The position numbers and the translations under genes are program-made. The notes beneath the pieces were generated by a model. That model worked only from the letters and a program-made list of their open reading frames with translations. It searched no databases and was not told where the DNA came from. Shown here piece after piece: positions 10,051 to 21,104 of a stretch of DNA of 64,000 bases. Each line of letters opens with the position of its first letter. Position 1 is the stretch's first letter. Source of the stretch: Tipula vernalis (Eukaryota; Arthropoda; Insecta; Diptera; Tipulidae); assembly GCA_958295665.1 (NCBI GenBank), contig OY282559.1, positions 273,711,379-273,775,378 of the forward strand. The letters run 5' to 3'.

Positions 10051-12812
10051 ATGAATTGTGTATGTTTCGTTTGTTTTGAAAATTTTAATGATACTTCTAG
10101 ATTCTTTTTCCATTTAAAAAACATTCATTTTCTTTTACCAAATTCTACTTATATTTGTGGAATATTAAATTGTGGACAAGGTTTTACTGGATTTCGGAAT
10201 TTTTCAAAACATATTAAAAATCATTGTAAATTTGTTATAGCTGCCAATAAAGAAGACTCTTTTTCTGGACAAAATGTTGAATATTCTTATGACTTAAAAA
10301 GTAGTATTATTAACCAAAACACAGAAAAAATTCAAAATATCACAAATCCAACTATTAATATAAATAATAATGATTCGCAAGTAATGCTAAGTAAATTATC
10401 ACTAATAAATAACAATTTTCAAGATGTCAAAAGCAAAATATTAAAATTTTCTTGTAAATATTTTTCTAAGTGCAATCTTCCAAGAAAGCAAGCCATTGTA
10501 CTGCAAGAAGATATTGCAGTTTTAACTTCAGCATTTGGTGTACAACTTGAACTCTTAATTCAATCTGAAGTCATTTCAGAAACCTTTAGAAACACAGTTA
10601 ACAATTTAATCAACTTATGCCACTCTCCTTTCCAAGATCATTAAACGGAATATAAGTTTATACAAGTATTAAGCAAAAATGATTTATTTATATATCCTAA
10701 AATAATTCACATAGATAATAGTATTTCTACCATTATTAAAAATTATCAAGTAACATTAGGATCTAAAGTAGCAAAAGGCGTTATTTTGCCCATGAGTTTT
10801 CTAATTAGAAAATATTTTGAAATACCTGGGATTTTGAATTTGTAACTTGAGAATATGAATAAATTGGAGAAGTCTAAAGAAATAAGAAATTTTATAAATT
10901 GTAGAATTTGGCAGGAAAAATCCAATACATTTAAAAATAGAACTGTTATTCCCTTTTTCGTTTACATAGATGATATAGAAATGAACAATCCACTCAGTTC
11001 ACATACTGATGCATTGACAGTTGTGTACTTTTGTTTTCCTACAGCTCCCGAATTTATCAAATCAAAACTGACTCACTATTTTCTAGCAGCCATTATTAAA
11101 TCAAAAGACGTAAAGTCATTTGGTAACGAAAGAAGCTTCCACACATTTATTGAAGAACTAAATTCGATAGAAAATTCTCCAATTCAAATAAACGGACGTG
11201 ATATTCATTTTAAATTAGGTTTAATTCTGGGAGATAATTTGGCATTAAAGTATTTTGCAGATTTTGCACTTGTAATTCCGATGAGACAAAAGTTTTATGC
11301 AAAGAAAATGAAAGTACCGTTCGATCTATTTCATCTTATAATGAACAAGTGGCTATGAACGATTCAAAAATTACCGGTATCTATGAAAATTCTGTTTTCA
11401 ATTCTTTAAATTCGTTTCATGTTGTTAAAAATTATGCAGTAGATATTATGCACGACTTATTCGAAGGTGTTTTGAATTATGATCTTGCTCATGTTTTTTC
11501 ATATATGATTTCCAATAAATTCATAACTCTTGAAATTTTAAATACAGTCATACCCCGCCTAACGTTGTTTTAATTGGTTCCGAGAAATCGCGACGTTAGG
11601 CGAAACAACGTTATAAGGGGCAAAGGAATTGTATTTTGTATGTATGTACATATATAGACGAATAGACGAGAAAATTTCATTGTTTCTTGTTTTTTGCCTT
11701 TTCTCTGTGTTCTTTGCTTTGCTTATTTTTTAGTTTTTTCATTTATGAACAAATTACTCGTAAAACGACGTTACAATGAAACACAGCGGCGATAGAGCGA
11801 GGTTTGTTCGCATTTTACTAACGATGTTACAGCGAAACGACGTTATGAGGGGGGACGTTGTACGAGGTATGACTGTATTCGAAAACAAGGTTTTAGCTAT
11901 AACGTAGACGAAATCGGTAATTATTCTAAGCCAATCACGAAAGAACATCTAAATAAGTCTAAGTTTAACATGAGTGCCAGTGAAATGTGGTGTTTTGTTC
12001 ATTTCTTACCTCTCATTATTGGGGACTTAATTCCGAATAATGACAAAGTTTGGCATTTTTTATTAAATATTTTGTCTATAGTAAACCTTTGCGTTGGGTC
12101 AAAATTTTCCGATGACGATATTCTTCAACTAAAAAATTTAATTAAGCTGCATCATGAGCAATACTTGAAACTATTTAATGATCATTTAAAACCCAAACAT
12201 CATTTAATGGTCCATTACCCGATGATTATAAAAATGGCTGGGCCTTTAAGGGATTTATGGACTTTCCGTTTTGAATCTGTTCACAAAACTTGGAAACGAT
12301 ACTTCAATGTTATTAATACAAGAAAAAATCCACCTTTAACATTTTCTCTTAAGTATATGTTTTCATTCGCACACGATGTATTAAATTTTAATCTTACACA
12401 CTGGAATGTTTTGAAAGCTGGAAGAAAACTGAAATTTAGTAAATTCTATGAACAAATTAAGCTCTTGTTTTTGCCTTCTTTTAATATCAATGAAAATGAC
12501 GAATACTTTGAAGCAATAAATTTTAAAAGCACAAAATATAAAAGAGACTGCTTTATATATTTTTTAGTTGAAAATACTTATAAATTTTATCAAATAAGAG
12601 AAATTTTTAAATTGTCGACAGAGATATACTTTTTATGTTAAAATGTACTATTTGAGTACAATTATCATATTTTGGGATATGTGTTAAAAAATGAAACTGA
12701 ATTATTTGAAATAAAAAATGTAAAAGATGTTGAACATCCTCCAATTTTTATTTATGATTTACCAACAGGTAAAAAGGCATTACGTATCAAAAAGCCATAT
12801 ATTAATTTTTAA
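10051..12812 (+). pseudogene. C2H2 zinc-finger / CMC-type (Transposase_21-like) transposase, broken
   Basis: Putative catalytic protein of the element. From ATG 10051: two C2H2-like fingers (CFVCFENF...H...H, CGILNCGQGF...H...HC), a linker, VIPFFVYIDDIEMNNPLSSH (~10945), the LGLILGDNLA block (first acidic), VDIMHDLFEGVLNYD (~11440, second) and FRFESVHKTWKRY (~12265, candidate Glu), with KPKHHLMVHYP just before. This order resembles animal CMC/Transposase_21 proteins. Stops at 10642 and 10843 are in the same frame as the surrounding coding sequence, one frameshift lies near 11320, another near 12640, and a MITE (11545-11875) interrupts the gene. Removing the MITE plus one TA restores the frame exactly. 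The C-terminal tail reads on to about 12812. Not functional. Confidence 0.72.
11545..11875. mobile_element. pogo/Tigger-like MITE with TA target duplication
   Basis: A 331-bp non-coding insert flanked by TA at 11543-11544 and 11876-11877. Both ends start CAGTCATACC followed by C or T and CG in inverted orientation; the inner arms share ACGTT / AACGACGTTA motifs. The CAG...CCTCG terminus and the TA duplication fit non-autonomous pogo/Tigger-type (Tc1/mariner superfamily) elements. Insert plus TA is 333 bp, and its removal joins the transposase reading in frame, which fixes the boundaries. Confidence 0.9.
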
Positions 12813-13520
12813 AATAACAATCAATAATTAATTAAACAATTAGCAATTTAAGTAATCAAAATAAATTTAAGTAGTTTCTGTAATTAGTTATTAAGTATTA
12901 TAATTGAATTTATTTATGTTTAAACACAAATTTGTAAAGAATTAAAATTGTTTTTTTATTACATTCATTACATTTTAAATATGTTTAATATATTTTCAAC
13001 GAAGCAGCATTAATATCAATTTTATGACGGAAAAATGTCTTGCGATCGAATAAACGAAGTATTTGATGTAAATAATAATAAGTCTTTTATTTAAACCTTT
13101 GATCTCTTTATAATTAATCTATTTACTTTTACATTTAAGAAACGTACCTAAATTTAAGATGCCTTGAATTTAAGAAAACACCTTCTTTAAATCAACTTCT
13201 AAGAAGCCTAATTTAAAAGGAGTCACTATCAAAATTTAAGAATTAAAATGAATTAAGTTGATGGTTGTGTTCCATTAAAATTAAGTTATTTGCTTTAAAT
13301 TTCCCTTTGATATTAAAATGATTTCCTTAAATAAGCGGCTGCTATTCTTTAAAACAACGATTCGTCTACGATTCATAAAAAGTAAATGATTGCTTTAAAT
13401 ATATTCGTTATGTGTTTGTATTAAAGACAAGTTGTCTTTCATAACAAGAAATTAACACAGTTCTCTACCAACCTTCATTGAGGTAACATCTTTGAGGTTT
13501 AAAATTGAATTTTTTCTGTG
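12813..13520 (+). repeat. 3' subterminal repeat region of the CMC-like element
   Basis: About 700 bp of AT-rich non-coding DNA after the transposase. Between 13130 and 13420 the motif (A)ATTTAAG(A) or its variants (TTTAAAT, TTAAAT, ATTAAG) recurs more than ten times. The right end is CTGTG at 13520. Such clusters are known transposase-binding regions in CACTA-type elements; that role here is inference. Confidence 0.5.
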
Positions 13521-13599
13521 TAACAATTATTGTTAAAAATCTTTATAAATATAAATTGTTCTTCACAATTAATTTACTAGTTTTCAAACTAATAAATAA

Positions 13600-14970
13600 G
13601 TGTATAAAATAAAACAATCTAACGTGAGTGGAACTAAACGTCGCTCTAATGCGACGTTAACAGTGAAACCGTTCAAAACTCAAAAACAAAAAACATACGA
13701 TGAAACAAGTTTACAACAAATGATTAGAGAAAATCAACGCGTGATTAACTCTCTACAACATAACAGTAATATGTCTGGCTCAACATCAACAAATTTATCA
13801 ACAAAAAACTCATTCAACAATCTAGTTGATGATGATGGTAACGGTATTGAGTTTGATCTCGATTCTGAGATTCATTCAAAAAATAAAAATAACAAAGTTA
13901 TTATAACGCCTATAATAATACAAAACATCACTGAAATCAAATTGAGGGATATTCTCAAACAACTTAACATTAATAAATTTTTGATTAAATTACGCAGCAT
14001 TGGGATAAAAATTTCACTACACATTCAGTTAGATTACAACAATCTACGTAAACAACTGACAAAAGCGAATATTGAGCATTTTACTTATCGTTCTCCATCA
14101 GAAAAAATATTAAAAGTAATATTAAACGGTCTACCCAAAAAAATTAGTACGGATGAGATTAAAGAAGTACTCACTGATAATGAATACACTAATAAAGACA
14201 AAAACAGTGACGATATCATCGAAATAACTGAACTTAATCCTAAAGCAGGCTCGATGCAAAATGGTCTTTATCTAATCAAATTAAATGCAAATAACATAAA
14301 ATTCCAGATTATAAAAAAGATAAAAAGTCTCAACCATATAATTGTATCATTTCGGATACACACTCCGAGGAAAATTTCTCCAACGCAATGTCGCAGATGC
14401 GGTATGTATGGCCATGGTACATCCTACTGCTATAAAATACTAAGATGTCTCAAATGTGGTGACCCTCATGATACGTTACAATGCAAAGTTTTAGATGCCA
14501 ATTTGAAATTCTGCTTGTGTCAAGGAAACCATATGGCAAACTTACCCAACTGTCCAAAGTTGAAGGAATACATCCTCATACAAGAAAACATCAAAATTAA
14601 ACGGAATATAAAAAGTAACAATATAAATAATATTAGGGGATCTTCAATACGGCCTCCTCCGAATTTGTTTAATGCTGAAAAATTTCCGGAACTTACTTCA
14701 CCTCGGCCAACACAGATGCATCAGTCTTGGAATTCAATATTTAATAATAAACCATCAAATTCTAATTATAGTGTAAACCAAAACAAATTGGCTGCCGCAA
14801 ATGAATCTGGACAGGTAAACTCTTCAAAGGATTCTTTATTTACGTATGAAGAAGTTTTGACTCTGGTAAGTGATATGGTCTCGAGTCTTTCAGTTTGTAA
14901 AACAAAAGCGGAACAATTTTCTGTTTTAACTCGCCTAACTGTAACCTATCTCTATAATAATGTTAAATAA
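13600..14970 (+). CDS. LINE ORF1, nucleic-acid-binding gag-like protein (X-element/jockey type)
   Basis: An open frame of about 456 codons ending at TAA 14970. It has a low-complexity, Ser/Asn-rich N-terminal region, a central RRM-like/PRE_C2HC segment (LKVILNGLPKK ... NGLYLIKLN ... ISPTQCRRC) and zinc knuckles (CRRCGMYGHGTSYC; CLKCGDPHDTLQC; a third, CLCQGNHMANLPNC, in which the usual second Cys spacing is altered). The protein should coat LINE RNA and help target it. No ATG occurs at the expected start: the frame opens at GTG 13600, and GTG AGT GGA at 13624 looks like a mutated ATG. If only ATG is allowed the product begins at the MSGSTST Met near 13771. It overlaps ORF2 by 11 nt. Confidence 0.8.
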   Translation: MYKIKQSNVSGTKRRSNATLTVKPFKTQKQKTYDETSLQQMIRENQRVINSLQHNSNMSGSTSTNLSTKNSFNNLVDDDGNGIEFDLDSEIHSKNKNNKVIITPIIIQNITEIKLRDILKQLNINKFLIKLRSIGIKISLHIQLDYNNLRKQLTKANIEHFTYRSPSEKILKVILNGLPKKISTDEIKEVLTDNEYTNKDKNSDDIIEITELNPKAGSMQNGLYLIKLNANNIKFQIIKKIKSLNHIIVSFRIHTPRKISPTQCRRCGMYGHGTSYCYKILRCLKCGDPHDTLQCKVLDANLKFCLCQGNHMANLPNCPKLKEYILIQENIKIKRNIKSNNINNIRGSSIRPPPNLFNAEKFPELTSPRPTQMHQSWNSIFNNKPSNSNYSVNQNKLAAANESGQVNSSKDSLFTYEEVLTLVSDMVSSLSVCKTKAEQFSVLTRLTVTYLYNNVK

Positions 14971-17685
14971 TGGTTCTGCGAATCTGAATAATAACGCATT
15001 AAATATTTTTATCTGGAATGCGCAAAGTATAAAAAATAAGGCAAATGAAACATTCTCTTACATGAAAAATCTTAATGTGCATGTTGCCATAATTTCGGAA
15101 ACCTGGCTAAAAGACGATGTTTCACTCTTTGACCCGGAATTTAAAGTGTATAATTTAAATAGAAAATCGAGTGGCTATGGTGGTGTTGCTATTATAATTA
15201 AACGAAATATTCAACACTGTTTGCTACCCACTTTGAATTTACAAGCTATAGAGGCTTTTGCAATAGAACTTATTACAATTCGTGGTAAAATAAAACTCAT
15301 AGCCGCTTATTTTAAAGGAGGAACATCCAATATAATTCTAAACAGATTTAAAACAGACATACAATACCTTACATCATTCCAAACTAATTTCATTTTAGGT
15401 GGAGATCTGAACGCTAAACATCCGCATTGGAATTGCTACAGAAATAATAGAGCTGGGACAATCTTATACAACGAAATGTTAGATAGTAAATTTGTTATTA
15501 AATTTCCAAGTTCTCCAACACATTTTAATCACAATTCAAAATATGGATCTACTCTGGACATAGCTCTGACAAATTGCCCACAATTCATTCATAATATGAA
15601 ATCTCGCCCTGATTTAAGTTCTGACCACCTTCCGGTACATTTTGAATTGGCCTGCAATCCCCAATATTATGAGGGTTTTTGTAGATCTAATTATTCTAAG
15701 GCAAATTGGCAACTATATAAATCATGCAATAATAACAATCTAAATCTAACTAGCGAATCTCCAATTCGAAATATTAAATCATGTAGCGATATAGATGAGC
15801 TAGTTGGTAATTTAAATAATATCATCTTATCTGCCAAAGATAAGTGCGTGCCATGTAATATACCTATATCAAAAAATATTGAATTCAAAATCCCAGAAGC
15901 AACCAAAATGTTAATTCGGCTTAGAAACACTCGTAGACGCCAATGGCAACGTTCTCGTGATCCTATGCTTAAAACTATTGTTAACGAGTTGCATCAACGC
16001 ATCAAGGCTGAATTTCAAATTCTGAGAAATAATAAATGGCATAATATGATTGAAGAAATCCAAAATGACCGTAATAAAAATAAAATGTGGGCAGTCAGTA
16101 AAAACCTGCGACAACAAAGTAAACAAATATCCCCCTTATTTGATAATGAAAACCATATTTCGATTACTAATATTGAAAAATGTGAATCCTTCGCAGCACA
16201 ATTTGCTGCAATTCATAATAAAGACAATCACAATCAATCTACTTTTGCCCAACATATATCTTCAGAAGTCAATAGTTTTCTATCTACTCATGCCGGATTG
16301 TTATCGTCCCATGAATTTGATATGACAACTCCTAAAGAGATAAAGCAAATCATCAGATCTATCAAGCCACGTAAATCTCCTGGGTATGATACAATAAATG
16401 GTATATTAATTAAGAACCTTCCTATAAAAGGGCATATATTTATTTCTTATTTATTTAACGCTTGTATGAAATTCTCTTATTTTTCCAAACATTGGAAAAT
16501 GGCAAAAGTTATACCAATTTTAAAACCCGGAAAAGATAAATCTAAACTATCAAGCTATCGACCAATAAGCCTATTAAATTTACTTGGAAAAATTTTCGAA
16601 ATACTTCTCAAAATTCGTTGTAACGAATTTATTAAAATTAAAAATATCCTTCCACTAAAAAATCAACCAGATGAACAATTCGGCTTTCGTGATGAGATTT
16701 CAGCTCAACATCAGGTGCTTCGCATTTATCAACATGTCAGATCTGCATTCAACCAAAAACAATCGACGGGTCTTATCCTATTTGACATTGAAAAAGCATT
16801 CGATCGTGTTTGGCACATGGGACTTATTTACAAACTAATTCAATTTAATTTCCCAATTTATCTCATTAAAATCATTTATAATTATCTCAATGAAAGACGG
16901 TTTTTTGTCTATATGTCTAATAAGAAATCGAATGTACATCACATTGATGCAGGTGTTCCTCAAGGGGCCGTTCTATCACCAATTCTTTATAATCTGTACA
17001 TGGCAGATATTGGGAATTTTTTTTCAAATATCCATTTTGCCCAATATGCCGATGATACAGCAATCTTTACGTCATCTACCGATCCCAATATCGTAATAAA
17101 TAACTTACAAATTAACATGAATACATTATCTAGCTATTGTGCTCAATGGGATATCAAATTAAACCCGTCCAAAACCCAAGCAATATTTTTTACCCGGAGG
17201 AGAGCAACTAGATTTTTACCTGGGGGTCTTCACGTGATAGTAGATGACACTCCTATTGAATGGTGTAAAAAAGTCAAATACCTAGGCCTCTGGTTTGATC
17301 AAAAAATGTTATTTCAAAATCATATTGAACATACAATTGAAAGAGCACAAAAATTAACCAGAATTTTATATCCATTATTATGCCGTAACTCAAAATTATC
17401 TGAGAATAATAAACTCCTAATTTACAAAATGATAATTAGGGCAACAATCACGTACGGTAGCCAAATCTGGAGCCAAGCAGCCTATACACATAAAAAGAGA
17501 TTACAGATTGTACAGAACCGTTGTTTGAAAATTATAAGAAATCTCCCCCCAGATATCCAACAATCGACTTGCACACTGAATGCAATATTGAGACTTTATC
17601 AACTTATATTTCCAGATTAAACCAAAAATTCTCTATGTCATGTTTATATTCGGAAAACACTTTAATTAGAAATTTGATTTCTTAA
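14960..17685 (+). pseudogene. LINE ORF2, endonuclease-reverse transcriptase, one late frameshift
   Basis: Replication protein of the jockey-clade LINE. It starts at ATG 14960 inside the end of ORF1 (ATG...TAA overlap, suggesting coupled reinitiation). The N-terminal exonuclease-endonuclease-phosphatase domain shows FIWNAQSIKNK, ISETWLKDD, GGDLNAKHPHWN and SSDHLPVHF. The reverse transcriptase domain shows YRPISLLN, QFGFR, LFDIEKAFDRVWH, GVPQGAVLSP and the catalytic YADD at residue 696 (17045-17056). The open frame stops at 17620, but from about 17575 the normal C-terminal region continues in another frame (HTECNIETLSTYISRLNQKF) to TAA at 17685. So a single frameshift near 17565-17580 is the only visible break; a sequencing error cannot be excluded. 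Confidence 0.9.
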
Positions 17686-17887
17686 CTTTTCATGTTTATT
17701 ATTTATTGTTTTTGTTTTAAATTATATACAGTAAAGTTTTTCTAAATAAAATTTTTCCTTAAATACTTGCTCTTTAATTTACAAAATAATATTTTAAATT
17801 ATAAAATAAATAAATAAAATTTAAATGTAAATAATTTAACTAAGTTGTACGTAATGTTAAATTACAGAGCTCCAAAAATGTTTTATA

Positions 17888-17919
<32 letters not shown>

Positions 17920-17921
<2 letters not shown>

Positions 17922-18589
17922 ACATTTCGATAAAATAATGGACAATATGTCATTCTTTTAATAACCCTACTCCTTCGGCTCGAAATCAAGACCTAGTTTT
18001 TTTAAATATACTCCATTTTTTCTTTAATTTTAGTAAACTTTTTTTTGAGTGTACTTTCACCCTGGATGGCAGAGCCCGTGGCACTGTCACCTGTAGGCCA
18101 GACGATCACAAGTTTTTAATTTGCTGTTCACATTTCGAACATTCCACTAAAACGAACTTTAGAAAGAAGAAACAAAATGTATTCATGTATTTGGGCATAC
18201 ATCAATTAAACTTAGTTTTTAGTTGTTTAAAATTTTTAATCTTTTTGAAGCATATGCTGGAGCTGACATTAATGTGCCTTTATTTTTTATATTTGAAAAT
18301 TGGCCTTTAAATAAGAGACCATTTGGAATGTTTTCTTATTAGAAAAAGAATAAAAAACTTAATTAGGGATTTAAAGCGTTCGTAACATGATCCTTCTAAA
18401 GGCAAAAAACTCGGAAAATATTGTTTAATAACATTTATGCATGTTTCAGTTGCTCGTACACAAACGTTTAGAAGGTCACATTCGTTTTTAAATTTTTGTT
18501 CAAATATTTTTAGGCAAAACAGCGGTGTAAACCATTGTTGGCGCTTTAATGGAACCGAAAGTTGCAGATTTGTGAAAATAAGTTTATTC
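17920..18589 (+). other. Spacer with a possible THAP-like fragment
   Basis: Mostly AT-rich non-coding DNA. At about 18100-18170 the plus strand reads HKFLICCSHFEHS, which resembles the Cys-x2-His-Phe end of a THAP finger. No start, intron or AVP box could be placed, so this is only a weak hint of another THAP transposon head. Confidence 0.3.
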
Positions 18590-19075
18590 TAGTATAAATG
18601 TGTCGGACATTGTTGGTCATCATTTTCTTAATTTCATTTTTTTCGACATTCACTACAATTAATTTTCTTAAATGCACAATAGCCAGCTTACATAGTATGA
18701 AATGGCGTTTGTTTAATAACATGGTGATCGCAATTAAGTTGATGAAACGTCTTCAGAGTGGCATTCTTGTTCTAAAACTTTTTTTACAAGTGTTGATAAT
18801 GCATTTTCCAAAGTTGTAGTCAACATTTCTGGACACGTTTGTACGTACCCCACGTTTGGGGTATAAGTGTCTCCGGCCCACCTTGGCTAATAATTTACAT
18901 TTGTTGCTTTCATCTCGTTTCATAATTTTTCTGATTACGTCTATATCAGCTACTCCAATTTTGCTATGTGAAATTTGGTTACCAACAAATGCATTTAAAG
19001 TAGATTTAATGATGTGTGGAGGATCGTATTGTACAAAAATCGTTTTGTTATTCTATGATATTGTGAGTTAAATCC
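18590..19075 (-). pseudogene. P-element-like transposase fragment
   Basis: On the minus strand, from about 19050 downward, the translation reads FVQYDPPHIIKSTLNAFVGN, which matches the DPPHLIK motif typical of P-element/THAP9 transposases. Downstream come KCKLLAKVGRRHLYPKRGV and a degenerate helix-rich stretch, in the order expected, with stops and frame changes before 18590. It is a short, inactive fragment of the central region, opposite in strand to the P-like remnant at the window start. I cannot tell whether the two come from the same family. Confidence 0.5.
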
Positions 19076-21104
19076 TTCTTGATCGTTATTTCGTCGAAAC
19101 TTAACATACAATCTAAGGTCCTATGGTACTTATACATTTTTGATTTCAGCTTAAATTTCCAATATAAATAAAGAGTATGTGTTGGCAATTTACGCGTAAA
19201 ATTCGATCAATTCTATTTTTAATTGTAAATAGTTGAAAAGAAATAATTTTTGTAAAACCGTCGAAACAGAAAAATTTCAAATTGTTGTCGTCTATTCGGT
19301 CGTTTCTAATTAGTATATGCAACCCAATTAAGTTAACCCGACAATCAACAACAAATGTTTCAGACAAATTTATTAGAAAAATGGACGATTTTATGCTACT
19401 TGATATGTAATTTCAAGGTCATCAAAAATAATTTAAGTAGAGCTTTCGCCCTCGAACCGAAACCAGTTTTTTGTAACATTTTTTGTTCCACAAGGCGTAT
19501 TTTGCGAGATACGAGATATTTAGGATGGCCAATTGCTACGGTTCACCCGATTTACTTAAGTATGAATTTTGAGAAAAGGACAAAGTTGAAAAATTGAGTT
19601 GAACTTATACTTTTAATACAAAAAGAGTGCAAGAAAATTTTTGCTTTATTTTTAAAGCAAAAATAGTAGAGTTTTAGGACGTGTCTCTTCAAAAGTTTCT
19701 TTTTACTCAAAAAATCGTCAGGTTTAAGGGTTCAGAATTGAGTCGGATGGTTCTGATTTTGATTATTTGAAATTTTCGAGATAATTCTTTTGCATGATGT
19801 TGCATTATTGGATTGGCGCTTGGTGTTTCGCTTGGTATTAATTTGCATGATTTTAAGGAACTGTAGGATAATTCGATAGTTGTCTGGTTTGGATATGATG
19901 GTGTTTGCTGAGTTTATTGAGATTTTTTATTTGCAAAGCGGTGAATTGCTTTTAAGAGGTTAAAGATTCGAGATTTCGATATTGGGGTTTATCAGGTTAT
20001 TTTATTTTTATTGTATCATATTCGAGATTATTTGAGATTCTTAGATATTATACATGAGATTTTAGTTTACGAGACTTTTCGAAATTATACAAAGAATTCA
20101 AGATTTCTCGATATTTTTGGAGAAAAATGTATGTGCTTCCTACTCAAATTGGAAATAGTTGATTGTCCAAGGGCCCATTAATGTTCCCTAGCTGAAAAAG
20201 AGTTCTCTAACCGAACAAAGAAGTATATGTAAACATGGTTGATATTAATGAATGAGATTATACTATGTCATTGATGTTGTTTTAGAAATACACAGACCAA
20301 TTTTCTCGTATTACGAGATAAAAGCAAACAACTATTATCAATACTGTAATGTATTCTGCTCTCTGTACTTAGCAACGCTTAAATGTTTCTATTTTATAAT
20401 TTTATAAAGCCGTTTTTATCAAACACCATCGATATGTACAACTGACGGAGAACCAAACTCATTATTCATTGATAGTTTTTATACCGTATACAATTTTTTT
20501 TCCAAATTCTTTCCGCTCTGTTTTAAATCTGAGGGGAAGGGAGCACTAATTTCATTTTGTTGGTTTTGGTTGATCCTATTAATATTCATAGACAACTTCG
20601 CACTCACTCAAAATATTTATTTTCTTATAAATAACTGATGATCTTGAGAATATATTCAATTTCAAAATAGCTAATTTATTTGAAATACGGAGAATGGTAA
20701 TATAAAATTCTCAGATAAAATCGAATTCGAACCATTGGCTAACATTTATTTCCTCTGCAAAATCTTGCATTTATCTAAAACAACAATAAGGCTGTAACAT
20801 CCTCTGGTTTGTTTTTATTTTTATTTATTTTTTTTTCCTAAATTTGTACAAACCACAAATATTTATTGAAAAGAATCCACGAAACATTATGAATGTATGC
20901 CCAAATAAAATTGAAAGAAAGAATAGGAATTTTTATTACCATTTCTTGTTGACTACCTGTTAATATGAATGAAGTTCGACTTCGTTTTCATTAATGCAGC
21001 CAATATTTATCAGCATTTTATATGATTTACCACTAGTAATGATGTGATAACCAAACCTCTCCAATGTGTTCATCCCAACTACGATGTTCCTCTTTTAGGT
21101 AAGC
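19076..21104. other. Non-coding stretch with degenerate GAGATT-rich DNA
   Basis: Two kb without recognisable genes. Between about 19765 and 20125 variants of TCGAGATT / TGAGATT / CGAGAC recur many times with irregular spacing, like an old decayed tandem repeat. The dispersed repeat copy 2 lies at 20401-20490. The last part may be gypsy 3' flank, but no LTR was found. Confidence 0.4.
20401..20490 (-). repeat. Dispersed ~90-bp repeat, copy 2 (inverted relative to 3370-3460)
   Basis: The reverse complement shares TCAATGAATAATGAGTTTG and CAGTTGTACATATCGATGG with copy 1 and continues similarly on both sides for about 90 bp. Confidence 0.75.

Larger units (their letters stand above)
6987..13520 (+). 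mobile_element. Two-gene CMC-like (CACTA/Mirage/Chapaev-type) DNA transposon
   Basis: A 6.5-kb element holding two genes in the same orientation: a SAM-domain protein (8163-10007) and a zinc-finger transposase (10051-12812). The left end reads CACTCAGAAAAAT from 6987. The right end, reverse-complemented from 13520, reads CACAGAAAAAATT, so both start CAC followed by AGAAAAA as expected of CMC termini. TA flanks both sides. Both subterminal regions are crowded with a short TTTAAG / ATTTAAGA-type motif, a pattern common in CACTA-type elements. Boundaries are by eye and the TIR is short, so ends could be off by tens of bases. The transposase is broken, so this copy is not autonomous. Confidence 0.65.
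13521..17919 (+). mobile_element. Jockey-clade LINE, nearly full length
   Basis: Two overlapping ORFs (gag-like, then endonuclease-reverse transcriptase), a 3' UTR and a poly(A) tail of about 30 A at 17890-17919. The 5' end must lie between the CMC right end (13520) and ORF1 (13600). The sequences TAACAATT (13521) and TAACATTT (17920) differ at one base and could be a short target duplication, which would put the insertion directly beside the CMC end; this is weak. The long tail and few breaks suggest a fairly recent insertion. Confidence 0.85.
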
